Part shown: positions 17,023-25,305 of the stretch, in pieces | How positions within the stretch are numbered: the first letter of the stretch is position 1 | How the letters are laid out: each line of letters opens with the position of its first letter | Source: an uncultured Roseibium sp. | GTDB lineage: Bacteria > Pseudomonadota > Alphaproteobacteria > Rhizobiales > Stappiaceae | Length of the DNA stretch: 64,000 nt | NCBI RefSeq assembly: GCF_947496995.1 | Contig: NZ_CANMFD010000004.1 | Location: forward strand, 558,001 to 622,000 | Direction of reading: 5' to 3' | Program-made: the position numbers and the translations under genes | Notes under the pieces: model-generated | What the model saw: the letters and a program-made list of their open reading frames with translations, nothing else | What the model was told of the DNA's origin: nothing | The model's database searches: none

Positions 17023-17901
17023 TCACGCGTAGATCGCAGCGTGATGCGCGTCCGCGACCTGCTGCGCAACCTTGGCCGCCCGGGTGATCAGCTCGTTACG
17101 CGGCTCACCAACGTAGGTCGCCGTGAACCGCAGCGGTGACGGCAGCCAGCCCGGATTGAACGTCGCGATCCGCTCTTCCTCCACCAGCCGGCGTCCGAGT
17201 TCCTGCGGCAGAATGCCGACACCGATCCCCGCAGCCACCATTTCAAACCCCGTCGACAGGGAATTGGTCGGAAAGATCTGCGCCGCGATGCCGTGCCGAT
17301 CGCGAAGCTGCTGCATCAGTTCACGATAGGGCCGCGAATTGCGGTTATAGGTGATGACGGGCGTTACACTGAGATCCGGGTTCGGAAGATCCACTGGCCG
17401 ATACCAGGCCAGCTCGAAGGGCGGCAGATCCAGATTGTCGACACTGTATTCCGAAATCGGGCCCATCAGGATCGTCAGATCCAGAGACCGGTCCAGCAAC
17501 ATCTCCCTCAGGTTCAGGGAGATGTCGACCGAGACCTCGATCTTGAGCCTGGGAAAGTTGCGATGCAGTTCGCGCAGGAATTCCGGTAGCCATGTCTGCG
17601 CGACCGTCTCAGCGACGCCCAGCCGCAACAGGGAGCTGATACTGTCCTCCGACATCACATCCCCCTTGATCCGTTCCAGGGTCGCCATCATCTGATCGGC
17701 ATGCTGCCGCAGCAGCACCCCTTTTCGCGTCAGCACCACACCGGTCGAGACCCTGCTGAAAAGCTCGGTGCCGAGATAGGTTTCCAGACTGGAAATACGT
17801 GCGGAAACAGCCGGTTGGGAGATATTCATCTGCTCGGCGGCGCGCCTGACACCTCCCATCCTCGCCACGGCCAGAAATGTCCTGAGCTGCTCAAGCGTCA
17901 T
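17023..17901 (-). CDS. LysR-family transcriptional regulator
   Basis: A 292-residue LysR-type regulator with the N-terminal winged helix at residues 1-60 (FLAVARMGGVRRAAEQMNISQPAVSARISSLE). The substrate-binding-protein-like effector domain covers about 90-290. It is divergent from the DUF1445-TRAP-DUF2848-amidase operon, and the space between holds a GTGATCA-N7-TGATCAC inverted repeat with the T-N11-A core used by this family. It therefore probably activates that operon in response to the transported compound or a breakdown product. The effector cannot be read from the sequence. Confidence 0.88.
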   Translation of the reverse strand: MTLEQLRTFLAVARMGGVRRAAEQMNISQPAVSARISSLETYLGTELFSRVSTGVVLTRKGVLLRQHADQMMATLERIKGDVMSEDSISSLLRLGVAETVAQTWLPEFLRELHRNFPRLKIEVSVDISLNLREMLLDRSLDLTILMGPISEYSVDNLDLPPFELAWYRPVDLPNPDLSVTPVITYNRNSRPYRELMQQLRDRHGIAAQIFPTNSLSTGFEMVAAGIGVGILPQELGRRLVEEERIATFNPGWLPSPLRFTATYVGEPRNELITRAAKVAQQVADAHHAAIYA

Positions 17902-17920
17902 GAAGAAATACCTCTTTCAG

Positions 17921-17941
17921 GTGATCAGAGAAGCTGATCAC
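17921..17941. promoter_or_regulatory. LysR-type binding site
   Basis: GTGATCA (17921-17927) and TGATCAC (17935-17941) are perfect inverted arms around seven bases. They contain the T-N11-A core typical of LysR sites and lie 20 bases from the regulator start codon, in the divergent promoter region. Confidence 0.6.
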
Positions 17942-18015
17942 TTTGGACAGAAATTCACGATTTGACTTGATACTAGATCCGCCGCAGGATTTTTTCACTT
18001 ACTTTCGAGGTGGAC

Positions 18016-18843
18016 ATGACGCCTGCGCCTGCAGATTTTTCCCAGATGGCCGACATGACCCCGGCGGACGTGCGCCGGGCGATCCGCGACGGCCGCTACA
18101 GCGGGCACACGGCCGGTCTTGCCAAGGGCATGCTGCAGTGCAATCTGGCGATCGTGCCGGGTGATTATGCGGCCGATTTTCACACCTTCTGCCGCAACAA
18201 TCCCAAATCCTGCCCCCTTGCCGGCATCTCAGCTCCCGGGGAAACCGGCATCGCCCGGCTCGGCGGCGATGTCGACATCCGTACCGACGCGGCCCGCTAC
18301 AACATCTATCGTTTCGGCAAACTGGAAAAGCAGGTCACCGATCTGTCGGACATGTGGCAGGAGGATCTTGTCGCCTTCGCCATTGGCTGCTCCTTCACCT
18401 TCGAGAATGCTCTGCGCCGCGCCGGCATCGCCATGCGCCATATCGATGAGAATGTCACAGTCCCCATGTACCGGACGACGCTCGAAACCGTACCGAGCGG
18501 CCCCTTCGGCGGTGGCATGGTGGTCTCCATGCGGCCGGTGCCCGAAGACCGGCTGGAGGAAGTCCGGAAAATCTGCGGCAACTACCCGCTCGCCCACGGC
18601 GCACCGGTTCATACGGGCAGCCCTGAAGCTATCGGCATCGCCGATCTGGAGGCCCCGGACTGGGGCCAGCCGGTCGAGATCCGCAAGGGGGAAGTCCCCG
18701 TGTACTGGGCCTGCGGCGTGACCCCGCAGGTCGCCATAATGAGGGCCAAACTGCCCCTGTCGATCACCCATGCCCCCGGAGCCATGCTCATCGCCGATGT
18801 CGATGAACGCACGACACCGATCTACCCCTACACAGATGACTGA
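18016..18843 (+). CDS. DUF1445 putative hydro-lyase (D-glutamate cyclase-like)
   Basis: A 275-residue soluble protein of the DUF1445 family. Recognisable stretches are MTPADVRRAIRDGRYSGHTAGLAKG near the start, DLVAFAIGCSFTFENAL, NVTVPMYRTTLET, GGGMVVSMRPV, and a C-terminal WACGVTPQVAIM-FSITHAPG-like segment (here LSITHAPGAMLIADV). Family members are annotated as putative hydro-lyases, and the mammalian relative converts D-glutamate to 5-oxo-D-proline. The ATG was chosen because GAGG lies five bases upstream; a GTG two codons earlier overlaps that site. It is first in an operon with a TRAP transporter and an amidase, which suggests an amino-acid-derived or lactam substrate. That last step is inference. 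Confidence 0.8.
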   Translation: MTPAPADFSQMADMTPADVRRAIRDGRYSGHTAGLAKGMLQCNLAIVPGDYAADFHTFCRNNPKSCPLAGISAPGETGIARLGGDVDIRTDAARYNIYRFGKLEKQVTDLSDMWQEDLVAFAIGCSFTFENALRRAGIAMRHIDENVTVPMYRTTLETVPSGPFGGGMVVSMRPVPEDRLEEVRKICGNYPLAHGAPVHTGSPEAIGIADLEAPDWGQPVEIRKGEVPVYWACGVTPQVAIMRAKLPLSITHAPGAMLIADVDERTTPIYPYTDD

Positions 18844-18878
18844 TTGAAATACCAAGAAAACAGAGGATGGAACTGGAT

Positions 18879-19925
18879 ATGAAAACCCTATTGAAGCTCT
18901 CCGCCGTCTCCATGATTGCGCTCTCCACCGGGACGTTTGCCCAGGCCGAGGAACTCGCCGTGGTCGGCAGCTGGAGCGGCCTGCCGCTGCACAAGCAATA
19001 TGAAGCCCCGTTCTGGAGCGAAAAACTTCCGGAAATCTCCGATGGCGATCTGACCGCATCGCTCACCACCCACGACCAGATGGGCATCGGCGGCGGTGAC
19101 GTCTTCCGCCTGCTGTCGCAGGGCGTCTTCGATGTCGGCATGACCGTTGCCGACTATGCCGTATCCGACAGCGCCGCGCTTGAGGCTCTGGACGTGCCGC
19201 TGATCGCACCCGATGCCGCCACGGCAAAAAAGGCCGTCGATGCCGCAAGACCGATGGTTGACGACATCTACAAGGACGTCTTCAACGCCAAGGTCCTCGG
19301 AATTGCTCCCTACCCACCGCAGGTGGTTTTCTGTAACGCCGACATCACCTCGCTGGACGATTTGAAAGGCAAGAAGGTGCGCGCCTCCGGCCGCATGACC
19401 GCCAAGTTTCTGGAAGCCCTCGGCGCGGAAGGTGTGAACGTCGGCTTTGGTGAAGTTCCCGGCGCCCTGCAGCGCGGCGTTGTCGATTGCGCCATCACCG
19501 GCGCCGGCTCGGGCTACAACGCCGGCTGGTGGGAAGTTTCCACCCACCTGATGCCGATCCCGCTCGGTGGCTGGGACCCAGTCGTCACCGCGATCAATCT
19601 GGACAAGTGGAACACGCTCAGCGACGAGCAGAAGGCCACTCTTGAAAAAGGCGTTCAGGAGTACATCGAGGCACCCGCCTGGGAAAGCGCCCAGAACGCC
19701 CTTGAGAATGACATCATCTGTTTGACCGGCAGCGGCGAATGTCCCTACGGTGAAGCCAGAGATCTGGTGCTTGTCGAAGCCAGTGACGCGGATCTGGCGA
19801 AAGCCAGGGAGGTGCTGATCACCGAAGTTCTGCCGGAATGGGCGGAACGCGCGGGCGGCGACTGGGCGAAGCGCTGGAGCGACACGGTCGGCGAAGTCAC
19901 CGGCGTCAAACTCGAAGCAAACTGA
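18879..19925 (+). CDS. TRAP transporter solute-binding protein DctP family
   Basis: A 348-residue periplasmic receptor with a signal peptide (MKTLLKLSAVS..., cleavage near FAQA-EEL). The stretch KKVRASGRMTAKFLEALGAEGVNVGFGEVPGALQRGVVDCAITG is the central DctP pattern, including the arginine that contacts the carboxylate of the ligand. An ATG four codons upstream sits right against the AGAGG ribosome-binding site, so the second ATG is preferred. Unlike the other binding-protein genes in the window, this one is followed by only 12 bases before the small membrane subunit, with no stem-loop. Confidence 0.88.
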   Translation: MKTLLKLSAVSMIALSTGTFAQAEELAVVGSWSGLPLHKQYEAPFWSEKLPEISDGDLTASLTTHDQMGIGGGDVFRLLSQGVFDVGMTVADYAVSDSAALEALDVPLIAPDAATAKKAVDAARPMVDDIYKDVFNAKVLGIAPYPPQVVFCNADITSLDDLKGKKVRASGRMTAKFLEALGAEGVNVGFGEVPGALQRGVVDCAITGAGSGYNAGWWEVSTHLMPIPLGGWDPVVTAINLDKWNTLSDEQKATLEKGVQEYIEAPAWESAQNALENDIICLTGSGECPYGEARDLVLVEASDADLAKAREVLITEVLPEWAERAGGDWAKRWSDTVGEVTGVKLEAN

Positions 19926-19937
19926 GGCGCAACTCCG

Positions 19938-20471
19938 ATGATGTCCCTGGTATCTCTCATCCGGCGGTTGAATGACCGTCTTGCGATCGGCGTCGGCCTT
20001 GTGCTGATGGCATGCGTCGCATTCACCCTGGTGGAGATCGTCACCCGACGACTGGGGGCCTCACTCGGGGGCGTCGACGAAATCTCCGGCTACGTGATGG
20101 CCGTCACCACGAGCTGGGGCATAAGCTACGCCCTGACGGAGCAAGCGCATGTGCGCATCGACCTGCTCCGTCAGCGCCTCGTTCCCTTCGGCCGGGCGGT
20201 CTTCGACATCATTTCCATCCTCTGCCTGGCGGCAACGGCCATCGTCGTCGCCTGGCGTGGCTGGGCTGTCGTAGAAAAGACCCTAGCCACCGGCGCGCGC
20301 GCCAATACCCCGCTTGAAACCCCGCTGTGGATCCCGCAGTCCCTGTGGTGGGCGGGTTGGGTCTGGTTCGCGGTTTCGGCCAGCATCCTGCTCGTTGCCG
20401 TCCTGGTGAAATTCCTGTCGGCGGACTACCAGTCGGTCGATAAAATCGCCGGTGCGCGGGGGGAAGCATGA
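19938..20471 (+). CDS. TRAP transporter small membrane subunit DctQ family
   Basis: A 177-residue protein with four predicted membrane helices at about residues 14-34, 47-63, 87-107 and 135-157. The motif GISYALTEQAHVRIDLL between helices two and three is typical of DctQ. It ends with an ATGA overlap onto the large permease gene. It would link the receptor and the large permease of this second TRAP system. Confidence 0.87.
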   Translation: MMSLVSLIRRLNDRLAIGVGLVLMACVAFTLVEIVTRRLGASLGGVDEISGYVMAVTTSWGISYALTEQAHVRIDLLRQRLVPFGRAVFDIISILCLAATAIVVAWRGWAVVEKTLATGARANTPLETPLWIPQSLWWAGWVWFAVSASILLVAVLVKFLSADYQSVDKIAGARGEA

Positions 20472-21748
20472 TTTCCTTTACATCCTTCGGCCTTCTCGGC
20501 CTGCTGACGCTGTCTATTCCCGTCGGCATCGTTCTCTTTCTGCTGGCCTTCGGCATAGACACTTTCTTCAGCCCGTTCCCCCTGATGCGCGGTCTCGGTC
20601 AGGTCGTCTGGTCGTCCTCCAACAGCGCCACGCTCATTGCCATTCCGCTCTTTGTTCTGCTGGGTGAAATACTGGTGCGCAGCGGTGTGGCCAGGCGGAC
20701 ATATGCTGCGCTGGAGAAATGGGTTGCCTGGATGCCGGGCGGCCTGATTCACGCCAACATCGCCACCTCGACCATGTTTTCGGCGACCTCCGGCTCCTCC
20801 GTCGCCACCGCGGCGACGGTTGCGACCGTCGCCATGCCGCAGGCCCAGGAGCTCGGCTACAATCAGAAACTCTTCTCCGGCGCGATTGCCGCCGGCGGCA
20901 CCCTCGGCATCATGATCCCGCCGTCGATCAACCTGATCGTCTACGGCTTTCTGACCGAAAGCTCGATCCCGCAGCTCTTTCTCGCCGGCCTTGTCCCGGG
21001 CCTGCTTCTGGCAGTCCTGTTCATGGTGACGACAATCATCCTGTGTGTCCTGTGGCCTTCCCTTGGCGGCCCCCGGCGCGCAAGCACAGTGTCGGAAAAA
21101 CTGGCCGGACTTGCCGATCTGCTGCCGATCTTCGGCCTCTTTGCCGCGATCGTCGGCTCGATCTACGCCGGCTGGGCGACACCGACGGAAGCAGCCACTG
21201 TCGGTGTCGCCATTGCCTTGCTGATCGCCGCACACCAGAAGGCGCTGACCTGGGCGATGCTGTCCGACGCCCTGCGCGGTTCGGTGAAGACGTCCTCCAT
21301 GATCATGCTGGTGGTCATCGGCGCCTATGTCCTCAATTTCGCGCTGACGGCAGCCGGTGTCAGCCGGGCGCTGCAGGATCTTCTGGGCAGCCTCGGCCTC
21401 GGCCCGCTTGAAACGCTGCTCGTGATCATCCTGATCTACATCATCCTCGGCTTCTTCATCGAAACCCTGTCGCTGATGGTGGCGACCATCCCGATCGTCG
21501 TACCGATCATCGTCGAGCTCGGTTACGACAAGATCTGGTTCGGCATCCTGATGATCATCCTGGTGGAGATGGCGTTGATCACGCCGCCCGTCGGGCTGAA
21601 CCTTTATGTGGTCCAGGCCGCGCGCAAATCCGGAAGCTTCAGCGATGTGATGCTGGGCTGCATTCCCTATGCGCTGGCAATGCTGGCGATGGTCGGACTG
21701 CTGATCCTGATGCCGCAACTGGCCCTCTTCCTCCCCTCAACCCTCTGA
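20468..21748 (+). CDS. TRAP transporter large permease DctM family
   Basis: A 426-residue membrane protein with DctM hallmarks: STMFSATSGSSVATAATVATVAMP, GGTLGIMIPPSINLIVYGFLTESS, and near the end VEMALITPPVGLNLYVVQ. About 12 membrane segments are expected. The final segment is followed 12 bases later by the DUF2848 gene, so transporter and enzymes are one operon. The first TRAP system in this window has a clearly different sequence, so the two are not recent duplicates. Confidence 0.9.
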   Translation: MISFTSFGLLGLLTLSIPVGIVLFLLAFGIDTFFSPFPLMRGLGQVVWSSSNSATLIAIPLFVLLGEILVRSGVARRTYAALEKWVAWMPGGLIHANIATSTMFSATSGSSVATAATVATVAMPQAQELGYNQKLFSGAIAAGGTLGIMIPPSINLIVYGFLTESSIPQLFLAGLVPGLLLAVLFMVTTIILCVLWPSLGGPRRASTVSEKLAGLADLLPIFGLFAAIVGSIYAGWATPTEAATVGVAIALLIAAHQKALTWAMLSDALRGSVKTSSMIMLVVIGAYVLNFALTAAGVSRALQDLLGSLGLGPLETLLVIILIYIILGFFIETLSLMVATIPIVVPIIVELGYDKIWFGILMIILVEMALITPPVGLNLYVVQAARKSGSFSDVMLGCIPYALAMLAMVGLLILMPQLALFLPSTL

Positions 21749-21760
21749 GAGAGACATCCC

Positions 21761-22414
21761 ATGCAATTCAAAACGGCGACAGGAGTGCTGTCCTGCACTC
21801 CGGACCGGCTCATCGTCGCCGGCTGGACCGGCCGGGACCGGGCCGCGGTTGACCATCATATCGAGGAACTGGCCGCCATCGGCGTCCCCGCGCCTTCCTC
21901 CGTCCCGCTCTACTACCAGTGCGCGCCGGCACTCCTGACACAGGAAGCTTCCATTCAGGTGCTGGGCGACCAATCCTCCGGCGAGGCAGAACCCTTTGTC
22001 CTGAAACAGGACGGCCGGCTCTGGCTGGGGCTTGCCTCGGATCATACCGATCGGTCGCTGGAAACCTATTCGGTCGCCTGGTCCAAACAGGCCTGCGCCA
22101 AGCCTGTCGCCGAAACGATCTGGCCCTTCGAGGACGTCGCAGAGCATCTCGACAGCTTGAAGCTGCAATCCTGGATCCGGGAAGGAGGTGACTGGATCGC
22201 CTACCAGGACGGCACGCTGGCCTCGATCCTGCCACTGCAGCAGCTGATCACCGGGGCGGACCTCCGCGACGGCACGGCAATGCTGTGCGGCACCCTTCCC
22301 GCCATCGGCGGTGTCCGGCCTTCCTCCGAATTCAGGATGAAACTGGAAGATCCCGTTACCGGCCTGTCGATCTCATCGAGCTACACCAGCGCTTCTCTTG
22401 AAATCGTTTCGTGA
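21761..22414 (+). CDS. DUF2848 family protein, probable enzyme
   Basis: A 217-residue soluble protein that matches my recollection of the DUF2848 family. Typical stretches are RLIVAGWTGRDRAAVDHHIEEL, LYYQCAPALLTQEASIQVLG, SGEAEPFVLKQDGRLWLGLASDHTDRSLE, WSKQACAKPVA and LKLQSWI. The charged cluster SDHTDR and the conserved lysine and cysteine in SKQACAKP could form an active or metal site. The family is often grouped with fumarylacetoacetate-hydrolase-like proteins, but no reaction is established. It lies between the TRAP permease and the amidase and probably acts on the imported compound. Confidence 0.72.
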   Translation: MQFKTATGVLSCTPDRLIVAGWTGRDRAAVDHHIEELAAIGVPAPSSVPLYYQCAPALLTQEASIQVLGDQSSGEAEPFVLKQDGRLWLGLASDHTDRSLETYSVAWSKQACAKPVAETIWPFEDVAEHLDSLKLQSWIREGGDWIAYQDGTLASILPLQQLITGADLRDGTAMLCGTLPAIGGVRPSSEFRMKLEDPVTGLSISSSYTSASLEIVS

Positions 22415-22507
22415 TATCTCTCGGACCAATTAAAGCAAAGGTGTGGCTGCTGTCGTCCGGCACACCCCGGTTTTGCAGGGTTTCTCGACATCTTGCCCCT
22501 CCTTGGC

Positions 22508-22530
22508 GGTCCCGGACCTGATCCGGGACC
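22508..22530. repeat. Isolated 9-bp inverted repeat, REP-like
   Basis: GGTCCCGGA and TCCGGGACC form a perfect inverted repeat around CCTGA, in the 225-base gap between the DUF2848 and amidase genes. The sequence resembles short dispersed palindromes common in alphaproteobacterial genomes. No second copy was seen in this window. It could also form a hairpin in the transcript. Confidence 0.45.
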
Positions 22531-22639
22531 AGGGCATCGAACGGTGATGGAAACTTCCGGCTCCGGCGGAAACGGGGTTGATGACCGCGGCAAATCCGGT
22601 TCATTTCTATTGGCCTGAAGTTTACGAGGATTCTGATTC

Positions 22640-23941
22640 ATGAGCGCACCGTTTCCCTGGACCGCTGAAACCGCGGAAAGCCGGCTGGAGTCTGCTCTTC
22701 AGGCTGCCTCCGGCGACCCTGCGGCGAAGGCGGTTTTCACCGGACTGCTCGAAGACCGGGCCCGCGGCCAGACAAAGGCGGCAGCAGGTGTGAAAACGCC
22801 GCTGGCCGGTGCTCTCGTCAGCGTCAAGGCGCTGTTCGATGTCAAGGGAGAGATCACAACCTCCGGCACCAAGGTTCTGCGCAACGATCCGCCCGCACAA
22901 GCTGATGCACCCGCGATCGCCCGGCTGGATGCCGCCGGCGGCGTTTTCGTCGGACTGACCAACATGTCGGAATTCGCCTATTCCGGGCTCGGCCTCAATC
23001 CGCATTACAGCACGCCGCGCAACCCGGCCTATCCCGGCGGCGCTCCGGGCGGCTCCACCAGCGGTGGGGCGGTCTCGGTCGCTCTCGGCCTTTGCGACGT
23101 GGCAATCGGCAGCGACACCGGCGGTTCGCTCCGCATCCCGGCAGCCTTCACCGGCATCACCGGTTTCAAACCCACCCAGGCCTCCGTGCCGATGGCAGGC
23201 GGCAAACCGCTGTCGGACAGTCTCGACAGTTTCGGACCGATGGCAAAAACCGTCGGTATCTGTGAACTCGCCTGGCAGGTGATGGCCGATCGTCCCACCG
23301 TGCCATCGTCTACCGCGCGCGCCCGTCTGGTCATTCCGGGCAATTTCGGGTTCGACGAGATCGACCCTCAGGTTGCCGAGGGCTTCGAAGCCGTCGTCCG
23401 GCATCTGCAGGACAATGGCTTCGATGTGCTCCGCAAGGACCTTACCTCGATGGAACTCTACGGCGACGTGCCGCCCTGGCATATGACGTCCGTGGAATCG
23501 CGCGCCCATTACGAGGATCATTTCCAGGGCACGCCCGAAGATTTTGATCCGCGCGTTCACGCCCGCATGGCACGGGCCAATGAAATAACCGCAATCGACT
23601 ACCGCCGCACCGTCAATCGGCGCGCGGCCTTCATCGCAGCTTTCCGCGAGGAACTGGGCAACGACATGCTCCTGCTGCCGACCACCCCTATCCTGCCTCC
23701 GGATATCGACGCTCTCGCCGACGACGACACCTTCAACCGCATGAACCTCCTGGCGTTGCGCAATCCGACCCTCGCAAACATTGCCGACGCCTGCAGCCTT
23801 GCCCTGCCCTATCGGCACGCGGGCAACGTCCTGAGCGCCATGCTCATCGCAACCGGCGGACGGGACGAGGCTTTGCTGGCCTGCGGCAAGGCAGTTGAAG
23901 AGGCGCTGGCGGAGATGACTGACGTACAAAGTGAAGGCTGA
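22640..23941 (+). CDS. Amidase-signature family hydrolase
   Basis: A 433-residue amidase. The Ser-cisSer-Lys machinery is visible: Lys63 in LVSVKALFDV, the glycine-serine loop GGSTSGGA at about 137-144, and the nucleophile Ser163 in GSDTGGSLRIPAAFTG. FKPTQ follows, as is usual. It would hydrolyse an amide or urea-like bond; AtzF, allophanate hydrolases and aryl-acid amidases belong to the same family, and the substrate cannot be told from sequence. It is separated from the DUF2848 gene by a gap with a palindrome, so it may be in the same operon or have its own promoter. GAGG-like ribosome binding is weak (TACGAGGATTCTGATTC). Confidence 0.88.
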   Translation: MSAPFPWTAETAESRLESALQAASGDPAAKAVFTGLLEDRARGQTKAAAGVKTPLAGALVSVKALFDVKGEITTSGTKVLRNDPPAQADAPAIARLDAAGGVFVGLTNMSEFAYSGLGLNPHYSTPRNPAYPGGAPGGSTSGGAVSVALGLCDVAIGSDTGGSLRIPAAFTGITGFKPTQASVPMAGGKPLSDSLDSFGPMAKTVGICELAWQVMADRPTVPSSTARARLVIPGNFGFDEIDPQVAEGFEAVVRHLQDNGFDVLRKDLTSMELYGDVPPWHMTSVESRAHYEDHFQGTPEDFDPRVHARMARANEITAIDYRRTVNRRAAFIAAFREELGNDMLLLPTTPILPPDIDALADDDTFNRMNLLALRNPTLANIADACSLALPYRHAGNVLSAMLIATGGRDEALLACGKAVEEALAEMTDVQSEG

Positions 23942-24054
23942 TCAGCGACCTTGTTTTGCAGAGAGGAGCAGCAATCGGCTGTCAATACGCTCAAGCCGCG
24001 TCAGCCATAGTCCTTCTTGGCAAACATAAACAAGATACCGAAGATCATTCGGTC

Positions 24055-25305
24055 CTATTGCAGCACCCATTTTGATCCGAATTGCCCGAGATTCGAAGCA
24101 TTCGAATTCGTTTCCGAATAACCGACATGGACCCCTACAAGCACGGGCCGCCCATCCTTTTGCTGAATTAGAGCTCCGCCACTGCTTCCCCGACTGGACT
24201 GACAGGTGTGGCTCATCCGGCCCGTATCTTCGCCATAGCTGACAATCGTGCAAAGCGGGCTGCGATCCACCAGCCAGTACCGGTGCATATCCTCGCTATG
24301 GCTGTTTTTCTTCGCCATGAGATGCCGCAGCAATGAAATCTTGTTACCTGCGGCAAAGATGGTTGGAGCGAACAACACGGGTGGCGCGACATCCAGCAAT
24401 TGTTGATCAGCCAGGCCTCCCAGCCCATTGTTCAAATCGGTCAGGAACGCGAAATCGCCGCCGACCGCAAACGGTAAATCGCTTTTCTGCTCTTCCAGTC
24501 GAAAGACCAGCCCCGGAAAGCTCCTGTGCAACTCGGAGAAAAGCGACCCGTTTTTCAAACAGTGCCCCGCGCTCGCCGCGAAAACGTCTCCCCTGAAGCG
24601 GAAAGATACGGCGTTGCACATGACTTCGTCCTCGGGCGTTCCCCCGGCGCTAATGGAAGCGTATGGCAGTTCGGCGCGCAGGTTCTGGCCATCGAAACAG
24701 CTGGCAACATAGTCTTTTTCCACGGCTAGGCATTGTTTGTAGTCGTCGTCCTGCAGGGTTCGTACACACCGGTTTTCATATGCGGTTTCAATATCGCAAT
24801 CGCCATCTTGCGGACAAACGAGGGTATAAAGCTGTGACATGGCAGCTTGGCAGGTTAGCCTCCCGGCGTCGGCTTTGGCCCTTTCCCAGGACGCGACCCG
24901 TTTGCTCCATGCTCCTCCGCCATCAGGACCGCTGCCGTAGGTTCCCGTGGCTGCATCAGGCGACACCGGCTGTTCGAAAGGTGAGGAGCCTGAATAGAGA
25001 AACCTTCGTGATTGAACCTGATTGACTGCATCCTGAAATGTGTCCCACTGCCCGGGATTCATCTCAAGTGACCATCTTGAGACCACCGACCGGTTCAATC
25101 CGTTCAAATGTTCTGCGGGAACCTGCCCAGCCAAGGCCTTGATGTCACCCGTCAGTTGACTTTTTCGGATCGCCTGCTTGAGAAAGCCGCGCATCACCTC
25201 TGCACTGCCATTGTTGAATTGCTCTACCTGCATTTGGCCTTGAGCATGGGCGGGAAGACCGACCGCAATTGCGACAAAGGCCGCTATCAGATACATGCCG
25301 CTCAT
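24055..25305 (-). CDS. Exported trypsin-like serine protease with long N-terminal extension
   Basis: A 416-residue secreted protein. The signal peptide is about residues 1-22 (ending PAHA-QGQ). Residues 25-215 form a region I do not recognise, rich in charged residues and with paired cysteines (CQAAMSQLYTLVC, CDIETAYENRC). The C-terminal 200 residues look like a trypsin/V8-fold protease: His248 in AASAGHCLKNG, Asp284 in GGDFAFLTD and Ser375 in the RGSSGGALIQ loop, then LVGVHVG. The start codon overlaps the stop of the membrane-protein gene as ATGA, so the two are coupled. The local base composition is visibly less GC-rich than that of the transporter operons around it. The target is unknown. 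Confidence 0.78.
   Translation of the reverse strand: MSGMYLIAAFVAIAVGLPAHAQGQMQVEQFNNGSAEVMRGFLKQAIRKSQLTGDIKALAGQVPAEHLNGLNRSVVSRWSLEMNPGQWDTFQDAVNQVQSRRFLYSGSSPFEQPVSPDAATGTYGSGPDGGGAWSKRVASWERAKADAGRLTCQAAMSQLYTLVCPQDGDCDIETAYENRCVRTLQDDDYKQCLAVEKDYVASCFDGQNLRAELPYASISAGGTPEDEVMCNAVSFRFRGDVFAASAGHCLKNGSLFSELHRSFPGLVFRLEEQKSDLPFAVGGDFAFLTDLNNGLGGLADQQLLDVAPPVLFAPTIFAAGNKISLLRHLMAKKNSHSEDMHRYWLVDRSPLCTIVSYGEDTGRMSHTCQSSRGSSGGALIQQKDGRPVLVGVHVGYSETNSNASNLGQFGSKWVLQ

Noticed and set aside
20426..21718. Long minus-strand frame opposite the second DctM gene
   Set aside because: Very rich in His, Gln, Asp and Arg, typical of the reverse complement of a hydrophobic membrane-protein gene.
22622..23929. 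Long minus-strand frame opposite the amidase gene
   Set aside because: The plus strand encodes a complete amidase with catalytic Lys and Ser residues in place; the minus frame shows no family pattern.
23942..24253. Minus-strand frame overlapping the end of the protease gene
   Set aside because: Begins inside the protease gene in another frame without a ribosome-binding site, and ends in the gap after it.
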